Part shown: positions 1 to 6,021 of the stretch, in pieces
Layout of the letters: every line of letters starts with the position of its first letter
How positions within the stretch are numbered: position 1 is the stretch's first letter
From: Actinomycetes bacterium
GTDB taxonomy: Bacteria > Actinomycetota > Acidimicrobiia > Acidimicrobiales > SZUA-35
DNA length: 17,248 bases
Direction: 5' to 3'
Assembly (NCBI GenBank): GCA_024227975.1
Contig: JAAETV010000382.1
Coordinates: forward strand, 1-17,248
The notes under the pieces: model-generated
What the model was told of the DNA's origin: nothing
The model's database searches: none
Seen by the model: only the letters and a program-made list of their open reading frames with translations
Translations under genes and position numbers: made by a program

Positions 1-1
1 C

Positions 2-394
2 GTTGAGGCGGCGGCGGCTTGGTGTCAGTGGGAGGACACCCACATGTCATTGTCGCCGGGGGCTGAGCCCCGGCTCTCTGCCGCCGATCCCCAATTCCAG
101 CTTCGCTTCGCCCGCCTCGTCACCCACTACTGGAGCAATGCTGCTTTCCTCTCACCGGCACAACTGCTTGCTGGGATGTCCTCGTTGGCTACGATTCCCG
201 GGCACCTCCTCCACGGACGCCATGACATCTCCAGCACCCTGGACGTAGCCTGGCGCCTTCATCGGGAATGGCCCGCGTCGACCCTGACAGTGATGGAAGA
301 TGCTGGGCATGGCGGCGCCGAGATCGTGGATCTGATCCGATCCGGGCTGGATGATCTTGCCCAGTCAGCCGACCCTTGGGGAGAGAGGCGGTGA
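2..394 (+). CDS. pip: Proline iminopeptidase-like alpha/beta hydrolase, C-terminal part (5' end outside window)
   Basis: This is the C-terminal part of an alpha/beta-hydrolase that most resembles proline iminopeptidase (S33 family), a cytoplasmic enzyme releasing N-terminal proline from peptides. The reading frame is open from base 2, and its first residues (AAAAWCQWED) match the conserved cap segment of that family. Two catalytic-triad elements are visible: the acid in LHGRHD (Asp codon 224-226) and the histidine in DAGHGG (308-310). The nucleophilic serine would lie upstream of the window. The internal ATG at 44 is not the true start because homology-like sequence continues upstream of it. 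The last 30 bp overlap the convergent acyl-CoA ligase gene. Another S33 peptidase or esterase is possible, since the substrate-specific part is missing. Confidence 0.75.
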   Translation, partial: VEAAAAWCQWEDTHMSLSPGAEPRLSAADPQFQLRFARLVTHYWSNAAFLSPAQLLAGMSSLATIPGHLLHGRHDISSTLDVAWRLHREWPASTLTVMEDAGHGGAEIVDLIRSGLDDLAQSADPWGERR

Positions 395-1981
395 GGGGTC
401 AACCTTGGCAAGGGCTCGAAGGGCCTTCTTGTCGACCTTGCCAATGGGCAGCATAGGAAGCTCGTCCAATACGTGGATTCGCTTTGGGACCTTGTAGTTC
501 GCTAGCCGCTCGGCCGCGAATGACCTGAGTGAAGCGGGGTCGATATCGGCATCGCCCATCACGTAGGCCACCCCCACCTCCTGGAACGTCGGGTCGGGAA
601 GGCTGACGACTGCGGCCATCGAGACGCCATTGTGTTCCTCCAACGCCAGCTCGACCTCTCGGGGGTAGACGTTGTAGCCACCGCTCTTGAACATCTCGCT
701 CATCCGCCCGACGATCTGCACATATCCGTCATGGCGCATCAGGGCCAGGTCGCCGGTGCGGAACCATCCGTCGTCGGTGAAGGCGGCGGCGGTGGCATCC
801 GGGTTGCGCCAGTAGCCGGCCATGACGAAGTCACCCTTGGTCTGGATCTCACCGGCCTCACCCACCTCGGCCTCCCGTCCTTCGGGGTGCCAGATGCGCA
901 GTGGTTGTCGCTCGTCGGGCGTGCCGACGGTCGTCGACAGCAGCTCGACGGAGTCGGTGAGGCCGGCGTAGGTCACGCCTCCGGTCACCTCGGTCATGCC
1001 GTAGCCCATGGTGCAGTGTGGTGCGCCGGTCTTGTCGATCAGGCGCTGTAGCAGCTCGGCCGGGATGGCCGCTCCGCCCCACGCGATGAGATCGACCGAC
1101 GACAAGCTCACCGTCTCGAACAGGGGATGATCGGCACATAGTTGGAGCATGGTTGGAACGCCGGCGATGGTGTTCAGGCGCTCGATCTCTATCGCCCGAA
1201 GCGTGGCTTCTGGCGAGAAGCGCTCGTGAAAGAAGAGCGTGCCGCCCCCCGTCATCGTGCGTCCGCAGATGTCGCCGATGGCGCCGACATGGTTGATGGG
1301 CAGATTGCAGATGACGCGGCGGTCGGCCAGGCCCTTGCGCTCGATGGCGATCACATTGCACACGTTCGAGCCCCGATGGGTGATGAGGGCACCTTTCGGT
1401 CGACCCGTACTGCCCGAGGTGTAGACCAGGAAGGCCGGGTCCAGGGTGGTGACGTGGCCCCGTCGGTCGGCGAGGTCGGCGTCGCTGACCCCGTCGGCGG
1501 CCCCAAGCCAGTCATCCACGGCCAGGCCGGTACTGTCTTCATCGGAACGGCCAGCGTCGAACAGCACGAGGTGTTCCAGCGAGCGATGAGTCACCATCAG
1601 TCGCCGGAGCTCCTCGGTCATCGATGCACCGTCGAGGGTCGAGAACCCGAAGAGCGTCGACGGTTCAGCATCGCTCACGACATGATCGAGCTCACTGCTC
1701 GTGTACTTCGGATTGAGGCCTACCCAGATTGCCCCGACGCTGGTCACAGCCAGGAAGTGGATCCAGAATGACGGGGTCGGGTTGGCGATGAGGGCGACCC
1801 GGTCGCCCCTCTCGACACCAGTGGCCATCAGCGCTTTGGCCATCAGGTCTACGGCCACCTTGGTCGCGGCGTAGCTCAGTCTGGTGTCATCCTGCACCAG
1901 GAAGTCCTGGTCTGGGCGAAGCTCGACCTGACGGTCGAGATGGTCGCTGATGAGGTTCAGGACCGGGATGTCGGATTTCAT
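365..1981 (-). CDS. AMP-dependent acyl-CoA synthetase/ligase (ANL superfamily)
   Basis: A 538-residue, full-length adenylate-forming enzyme. It would activate a carboxylic acid with ATP to an acyl-AMP and then to the acyl-CoA. Core motifs occur in the expected order: the P-loop YTSGSTGRPKG (187-197), GYGMTE (326-331), the TGD motif (409-411), the hinge-region GR (425-426) followed by the GGYNVYP segment, and the C-terminal catalytic lysine in PIGKVDK (Lys515). The protein looks intact. Its ATG overlaps the stop codon of the upstream MaoC gene in an ATGA arrangement, which suggests translational coupling and a shared pathway. The 3' end overlaps the convergent peptidase gene by 30 bp. The acid substrate (fatty, aromatic or cyclic) cannot be read from these motifs, so no gene symbol is given. 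Confidence 0.93.
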   Translation of the reverse strand: MKSDIPVLNLISDHLDRQVELRPDQDFLVQDDTRLSYAATKVAVDLMAKALMATGVERGDRVALIANPTPSFWIHFLAVTSVGAIWVGLNPKYTSSELDHVVSDAEPSTLFGFSTLDGASMTEELRRLMVTHRSLEHLVLFDAGRSDEDSTGLAVDDWLGAADGVSDADLADRRGHVTTLDPAFLVYTSGSTGRPKGALITHRGSNVCNVIAIERKGLADRRVICNLPINHVGAIGDICGRTMTGGGTLFFHERFSPEATLRAIEIERLNTIAGVPTMLQLCADHPLFETVSLSSVDLIAWGGAAIPAELLQRLIDKTGAPHCTMGYGMTEVTGGVTYAGLTDSVELLSTTVGTPDERQPLRIWHPEGREAEVGEAGEIQTKGDFVMAGYWRNPDATAAAFTDDGWFRTGDLALMRHDGYVQIVGRMSEMFKSGGYNVYPREVELALEEHNGVSMAAVVSLPDPTFQEVGVAYVMGDADIDPASLRSFAAERLANYKVPKRIHVLDELPMLPIGKVDKKALRALAKVDPSPPLSPRVG

Positions 1982-2457
1982 TCTGTCTCGTCGGAGAGCT
2001 GCAGGTAGGCCAACCAGTCCGCCACTACCGCCGGGGTCTCGATGCCCTCGACCTCGATCTGTGCCTTCAGGGTCACGAGGGCCGCATTTGGCCCCCGGTT
2101 GTCGAGCCCGGCGACACTGAACCGGCCGCGGATCCGCGACCCGACGGGCACTGGTGTGATGATCCGCACGCGGTCGAAGCCGTAGTTGAGCCGGAAGACG
2201 ACACCCTCATCGGGCAGGCGGAGCGACTTGGCGAACCCGGTGAGGTGCGAAAGCATCATGAAGCCCTGGACGATGGTGCCTCCGAATGGGGCGATCTCCT
2301 TGGCCTTTTCGGGGTCGGTATGAATGTCGCCGTCATCACCGGTGAGGGCAGCGAAACCGTCGATGGCCGACTGGTCGATCAGCTTCCAGTTACTCACTCC
2401 GACTTCGGTTCCGGCCATTGCGGCGATGTGGTGGAGACGTTCGATTGGCATCGGCAT
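1978..2457 (-). CDS. MaoC-like (R)-hydratase/dehydratase, hot-dog fold
   Basis: A 159-residue single-domain MaoC-like protein. Such enzymes hydrate or dehydrate enoyl-CoA/3-hydroxyacyl-CoA thioesters in the cytoplasm. The hydratase signature is clear: FAALTGDDGDIHTDPEKA near residues 35-52, with the catalytic Asp/His pair expected at Asp41 or Asp42 and His46, followed by FGGTIVQGFMMLS (58-70). I chose the ATG at 2457 because family similarity begins there (MPMPIERL). The same frame stays open upstream to 2697, but that extension is Ser/Arg-rich, low in complexity and runs under the divergent gene. The ATG six bases downstream (2451) is an alternative start. The gene is first in a two-gene minus-strand operon and is coupled to the acyl-CoA ligase by a 4-bp overlap, so the pair probably acts on the same CoA ester. 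Confidence 0.88.
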   Translation of the reverse strand: MPMPIERLHHIAAMAGTEVGVSNWKLIDQSAIDGFAALTGDDGDIHTDPEKAKEIAPFGGTIVQGFMMLSHLTGFAKSLRLPDEGVVFRLNYGFDRVRIITPVPVGSRIRGRFSVAGLDNRGPNAALVTLKAQIEVEGIETPAVVADWLAYLQLSDETE

Positions 2458-2548
2458 GGGTGGTGTCTCGCTTTCTGAGTGACTGACTCTTGTATCGGGT
2501 CGACGTTGGTCGGTCCGGCCCGAGCCGGCCTGGACCTCGGGCACTATC

Positions 2549-3178
2549 GTGATCCAGATCGAGGACCCTGCACCAGCCAGAAGACTACGCATGGCCGTCC
2601 AACGGATCGAAGAGCTGACCCGTGACCGGGAGCGGGTCGGCATCGAACACGACGACGCCGACGACACAATCGGCACGATCGCCAGCGATGACGCCATCGG
2701 CTTCGACCCCCTGCCCCTGCTGCGCTCATTCGATCATCATGGGGTACGGGTTGTCGTCATCGGTCAGGTAGCCGGGATCCTCCACGGCTCCTCGGAGCTG
2801 ACCGGGGATCTCGATCTGCTGTGGTCAGGTGACCCGGCCGATGCCCCCGCCATGGCGGCGGCTGTGTCCGCGGTTGGGGCCGACCTGTTCGACGACGACC
2901 AACGACCCCTCGCCACTGGGCCTGCCGCATTCGAGCGCCCGAAAGTGCAGTTCAGGGCTCCCACCGCAGCCGGCGATTGCTGCACTCCCGCCCTCCCCTG
3001 GGGTGGCCTCGATCTGGTGGCATTCTTTGACCGAGCCGACTCTTGCACCGTGGATGGTGCCGAGATTCACTTCCTCTCCGTGCCTGATCTCAATGCCACA
3101 CGCCTTGCCGTCGGACGACCGAAGGATCTTCGCCGCGTTGCCGAGTTCGAGAACCCCGATACCCACCAAGGGGTTTAG
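2549..3178 (+). CDS. Nucleotidyltransferase-fold protein of unknown function
   Basis: A 209-residue protein with the small nucleotidyltransferase (Pol-beta-like) fold found in many minimal NTases and toxin/antitoxin-associated proteins. The diagnostic segment runs from HGVRVVVIGQVAGILHGS to TGDLDLLW. It contains the Gly-Ser pair (80-81) and the D-x-D metal-binding pair (Asp87, Asp89), so the active-site positions look preserved. Residues 30-50 are unusually acidic. The start is uncertain: GTG 2549 is used here, while ATG 2591, preceded by the purine stretch AGAAG, would give 195 residues and is about equally likely. The gene is divergent from maoC and lies 122 bp upstream of the GntR gene. 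No partner helix-rich gene (HEPN or MNT partner) adjoins it. The function is unknown; nucleotide transfer to a protein or small molecule is inferred from the fold only. Confidence 0.72.
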   Translation: MIQIEDPAPARRLRMAVQRIEELTRDRERVGIEHDDADDTIGTIASDDAIGFDPLPLLRSFDHHGVRVVVIGQVAGILHGSSELTGDLDLLWSGDPADAPAMAAAVSAVGADLFDDDQRPLATGPAAFERPKVQFRAPTAAGDCCTPALPWGGLDLVAFFDRADSCTVDGAEIHFLSVPDLNATRLAVGRPKDLRRVAEFENPDTHQGV

Positions 3179-3195
3179 CTCGTCGCACCGGTTTT

Positions 3196-3281
3196 GTCCG
3201 GATATACGTAGGTTCGGGAGATGGGACGTCCTTTGCCCCGGACTACTGCCATGGTACGGTAGGAAGTCCGGATGCAAGTAG
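3196..3281 (+). promoter_or_regulatory. Candidate promoter/operator region of the GntR regulator
   Basis: A promoter-like pair lies upstream of the GTG at 3301: TTGCCC (3233-3238), a 16-nt spacer, then TACGGT (3255-3260). A 7-bp inverted repeat, CCGGACT (3238-3244) and AGTCCGG (3265-3271), brackets the -10 element almost symmetrically. The same GTCCGGAT core recurs at 3196-3203 and 3266-3273. Those two copies extend to a 13/17-base direct repeat with starts 70 bp apart. The layout suits autoregulation by the downstream GntR protein. That is an inference from position and symmetry; the motif is not a known operator I can name. Confidence 0.4.
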
Positions 3282-3300
3282 CCGTAGGCAGGGGGTCCCC

Positions 3301-4059
3301 GTGATCACGCCACTCGACCGGACGAGTCCCATGCCGCTGTGGGCTCAATTGGAGTCTGAGCTTCGCCGCCGCTTGGAGTCCGGTGAGTTCGACGATGGCC
3401 ACTTCCCCACCGACCTCGATCTCACTGAGGCCTACGAGGTCAGCCGCCACACCGTGAGGGAAGCCGTCAGGCACCTGAATCAGACTGGCCTCCTGACTCG
3501 GGAGCGCGGCCGGGGCACCGTCGTCAACCGGTCCGAGTTCGAGCAGTCCCTCGGCACCCTCTACAGCCTGTTCAACTCCCTGGAGTCGGCTGGTGTCTCC
3601 CAGACCAGCGAGGTCCTCGACCTGAGGGTGGTGACCGATGCCGAAGCGGCGTCTCGTCTCGGGGTCGACGAATCGAGCCAACTCGTCCTGTTGGCTCGTC
3701 TGCGGATGGCGGGCGACGCCCCTCTTGCCGTCGATCGAGCCTGGCTGCCCGATGACCTGGCCGCCCCCCTGCTCGATGTGGACTGGACCCAAACCGCTCT
3801 CTACGACGAGCTGGCCAAGATCGGAGCCCCGGTTCCCAATCAGGGATGGGAGCGCCTCACCCCCGTCATCCCCACCGCCACCGATCGGACGAGGCTCGGT
3901 CTGCGAGAATCCGACGCCACCTTCTTCCTCGAACGGCTCGGCTCCCGCGATGGCAAGCCGATTGAGTGGCGAACCACGATCATCCGGGGCGACCGCTTGC
4001 GCTTCGTCACCGATTGGTCGGCCGGTGCCCCCAGTGAATTGCGTCCGACTGCGTCCTGA
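3301..4059 (+). CDS. GntR family transcriptional regulator, HutC/UTRA type
   Basis: A 252-residue regulator with the two-domain layout of the HutC branch of GntR. Residues about 12-77 form the winged helix-turn-helix, including FPTDLDLTEAYEVSRHTVRE and the wing LLTRERGRGTVV. Residues about 90-245 form the UTRA ligand-binding domain, ending in the typical RGDRLRFVTDW region. Such proteins usually repress transport or catabolic genes until a small-molecule effector binds. The GTG start at 3301 follows a purine-rich AGGCAGGGGG stretch (3286-3295). The gene sits just upstream of the molybdoenzyme operon in the same orientation but is separated from it by about 320 bp. It may control itself, that operon, the divergent CoA genes or the downstream catabolic operon; the target is not determined by sequence. 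Confidence 0.9.
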   Translation: MITPLDRTSPMPLWAQLESELRRRLESGEFDDGHFPTDLDLTEAYEVSRHTVREAVRHLNQTGLLTRERGRGTVVNRSEFEQSLGTLYSLFNSLESAGVSQTSEVLDLRVVTDAEAASRLGVDESSQLVLLARLRMAGDAPLAVDRAWLPDDLAAPLLDVDWTQTALYDELAKIGAPVPNQGWERLTPVIPTATDRTRLGLRESDATFFLERLGSRDGKPIEWRTTIIRGDRLRFVTDWSAGAPSELRPTAS

Positions 4060-4099
4060 CCAAGGCTGGTGCCGACTTCTGGGGGCATGGCGTCGGATG

Positions 4100-4113
4100 C
4101 GTCAGCGCTGACG
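4100..4113. repeat. 14-bp perfect palindrome downstream of the GntR gene
   Basis: CGTCAGCGCTGACG is a perfect palindrome starting 41 bp after the GntR stop codon. It could fold as a 5-bp stem with a 4-nt loop, but no T-run follows, so it is a poor intrinsic terminator. It may equally be a protein-binding site. Confidence 0.4.
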
Positions 4114-4187
4114 GCGGTGGTGGCGATGAAGAGCTGGCGCGTCGCTTGGTCGACGGGTGAGGCGTCGTCGGTGTTGGTCGTGCTCGC

Positions 4188-4216
4188 TTGACTGGCAATC
4201 TGGAAGACCGTACGTT
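4188..4216 (+). promoter_or_regulatory. Candidate sigma70-type promoter of the molybdoenzyme operon
   Basis: TTGACT (4188-4193) matches five of six bases of the -35 consensus. It is followed after exactly 17 nt by TACGTT (4211-4216), which fits the TAnnnT -10 form common in actinobacteria. The predicted transcription start, near 4223, is at the edge of a 17-bp palindrome and about 155 nt upstream of the first gene. This is a pattern match without experimental support. Confidence 0.5.
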
Positions 4217-4223
4217 TACTTGG

Positions 4224-4240
4224 CTGTTGGGTGCCAACAG
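4224..4240. promoter_or_regulatory. Candidate operator: hyphenated palindrome at the predicted transcription start
   Basis: CTGTTGG and CCAACAG are perfect 7-bp inverted arms around a 3-nt centre (GTG). The site starts about where transcription from the TTGACT/TACGTT promoter would begin, a classic repressor position. The half-site CCAACAG recurs at 4271-4277. The transcript could also form a 5' hairpin with a short T-run after it, so an RNA role cannot be excluded. Confidence 0.45.
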
Positions 4241-4377
4241 TTTCGTAGACCACGCACCTACCACAATGCTCCAACAGCAATGGGAGCAATAGCGGGTCGT
4301 CGAACCGGGACCGTCGGCCAGGGGGTCAGACACGCAGCGACATCGGTCTCCAGTGAGGTGGATGGGATGGAGAGGGC

Positions 4378-5943
4378 ATGACCCGGCTTGGGTTCGTTCT
4401 GGATAGTGACAGCTGTATCGGGTGCCATGCTTGCACGGTGGCGTGCAAGAGCGAGCACGATGTGCCGCTGGGGGTGAACCGCACCTGGGTGAAGTACATC
4501 GAGACGGGCTCGTTCCCCGATGTGGCCCGCAAGTTCAGCGTGATGCGTTGCAACCAGTGTGAGGACGCCCCGTGCACCAAGATCTGCCCCACTTCGGCCT
4601 TATACAGGGCCAGCAACGGTGTCATCGATTTTCAGGACGACAGATGCGTCGGCTGCAAGTCATGCATGAACGCCTGCCCCTACGATGCCCTCTTCATCAA
4701 TCCCCAGACCAACACGGCGCACAAGTGCAATATGTGCAACCACCGGATCGAGGTAGGTCTGGAGCCGTCATGTCAGATTGTGTGTCCGACCGAGGCCATC
4801 AAGATCGGTGACCTCGACGATCCCGCCTCAGAGATCTCCCGCATCATCGCCCGTGATGATGTTGCTGTCCGGGCCCCGGAGCAGAACACCAAACCCAAGG
4901 TCTTCTACCGGGGAGCCGATCAGGCTTCTCTCGACCCAACCCGGACCGCCATTGCCAATGACGGCATGATCTGGGCCGACACCCTGCGCCGCACCGCGGC
5001 CAACCCGACCGGGCCCGCTCACCCCACCCTGGTCGTAGGAGCAGGGTCGATACCGATCGATCTCGAAGGGGTCGTGGCCCGTACCGCCTACACCACCCCC
5101 CACAAGACGACATGGGCTGAGAAGGTCGCCGGCTACCTCGTTTCCAAGGCCATCGCAGCCGGAGTCATGGCCGTCGCCGCCTTGCTCGTCCTCCTGGGCC
5201 ATGGCGACAACCAGGCCGCGGTCGGGGTTGTTCCCCCCATGGTGGCCGGTGCCATGCTGGGCCTGACCGGCTTCCTCCTGGCGGCCGACCTCAAACAGCC
5301 TGGCCGCTTCCACTACATCTTGATCAGAGGCAATTGGAGCTCATGGCTGGTCAAAGGGGCCTACATCCTCTTGGCTTTCGCCATCGTGTGCGCCCTTTGG
5401 TGGATCGGGGGCCTCACGTCATCGGCGTCGTTGGTGAAGGTGCTGGCTATCCCCGCAGTCGCGGGCGCCGCCGGGACAGCCGGCTACACCTCCTATCTGT
5501 TCGCCCAGTGCGAAGGACGGGACCTGTGGCAGACTCCCCTCCTGCTCCCGGTCCTGTTGGCTCAGGCCGTGACGGCCGGCGGTGCCAGCTTCGCCATCCT
5601 CGACCTCTTCATGGACATCCCCGAGCCCACGGCTATCGCCTGGGTGGTGCTGGGCGGCGTGATTGCCACCGCCGCCCTCCTGGCCGTCGAGCTGACGGCC
5701 AGGGGGAGCCGCCATGTCGAGCTGGCTTTGCACTCCATGACCCATGGTCTCCATGCCACCCAGTTCTGGTGGGGAGGGGTGGTCCTCGGACTCCTCGTCC
5801 CCGCGGTGGTAGCCGCTTCCCTCCTGGCTACCACCACCGAAAGCCCGCTGCTCCTAGCAGTAGCCGGGCTGTCGGCCCTCGTCGGCATGTTCGCCTATGA
5901 GAACTCGTTCGTCAGGGCCGGCCAGTCGGTCCCGCTCTCGTGA
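4378..5943 (+). CDS. Fused four-cluster ferredoxin / NrfD-type membrane subunit of a molybdoenzyme
   Basis: A 521-residue fusion of the electron-transfer and membrane subunits that are usually separate in PsrB/PsrC, DmsB/DmsC or SoeB/SoeC systems. Residues 1-150 carry sixteen cysteines in four complete [4Fe-4S] sets: Cys13/16/19/23, Cys58/61/66/70, Cys90/93/96/100 and Cys117/120/132/136. After a linker (about 150-245), residues 250-521 contain about eight hydrophobic segments with the NrfD-like signature DLKQPGRFHYILIRGNWSSW, where quinone exchange would occur. There is no Tat or Sec signal, so the clusters should face the cytoplasm. The ATG at 4378 follows GGAGAGGG. The catalytic subunit begins 78 bp downstream. 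Membrane anchoring and electron transfer between the Mo subunit and the quinone pool are known family roles; the direction of flow is unknown. Confidence 0.9.
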   Translation: MTRLGFVLDSDSCIGCHACTVACKSEHDVPLGVNRTWVKYIETGSFPDVARKFSVMRCNQCEDAPCTKICPTSALYRASNGVIDFQDDRCVGCKSCMNACPYDALFINPQTNTAHKCNMCNHRIEVGLEPSCQIVCPTEAIKIGDLDDPASEISRIIARDDVAVRAPEQNTKPKVFYRGADQASLDPTRTAIANDGMIWADTLRRTAANPTGPAHPTLVVGAGSIPIDLEGVVARTAYTTPHKTTWAEKVAGYLVSKAIAAGVMAVAALLVLLGHGDNQAAVGVVPPMVAGAMLGLTGFLLAADLKQPGRFHYILIRGNWSSWLVKGAYILLAFAIVCALWWIGGLTSSASLVKVLAIPAVAGAAGTAGYTSYLFAQCEGRDLWQTPLLLPVLLAQAVTAGGASFAILDLFMDIPEPTAIAWVVLGGVIATAALLAVELTARGSRHVELALHSMTHGLHATQFWWGGVVLGLLVPAVVAASLLATTTESPLLLAVAGLSALVGMFAYENSFVRAGQSVPLS

Positions 5944-6021
5944 GGGCCCGATGAGGCGGGAGCACACCACCATGATCAGCGGACCGACCCCGATCGAGCA
6001 GGCATCAGCGAAGGAGCAAGC

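Larger units (their letters stand above)
4060..4377 (+). other. Non-coding gap between the GntR gene and the molybdoenzyme operon
   Basis: No open frame here has protein-like character. The gap holds a 14-bp perfect palindrome (4100-4113), a well-spaced promoter-like element (4188-4216), a 17-bp hyphenated palindrome (4224-4240) and a second copy of its half-site (4271-4277). It ends in a strong Shine-Dalgarno stretch, GGAGAGGG (4369-4376). The region is most simply read as the control region of the genes starting at 4378, with a leader of roughly 150 nt. Confidence 0.6.

Noticed and set aside
2458..2697. N-terminal extension of the MaoC-like frame
   Set aside because: The extension is Ser/Arg-rich without domain character and overlaps the divergent gene; family similarity begins at the ATG at 2457.
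4224..4243. Intrinsic terminator reading of the CTGTTGG/CCAACAG hairpin
   Set aside because: The stem is only 7 bp with a three-base T-run, it lies 165 bp after the GntR stop, and a better-placed promoter directly precedes it, so an operator reading is preferred.
3840..4289. Minus-strand frame of 149 codons spanning the GntR 3' end and the following gap
   Set aside because: Its C-terminal half is antisense to the GntR gene, it has no recognisable domain or ribosome-binding site, and its Ser/Thr/Ala-rich stretch over the gap is not enough to call a gene.
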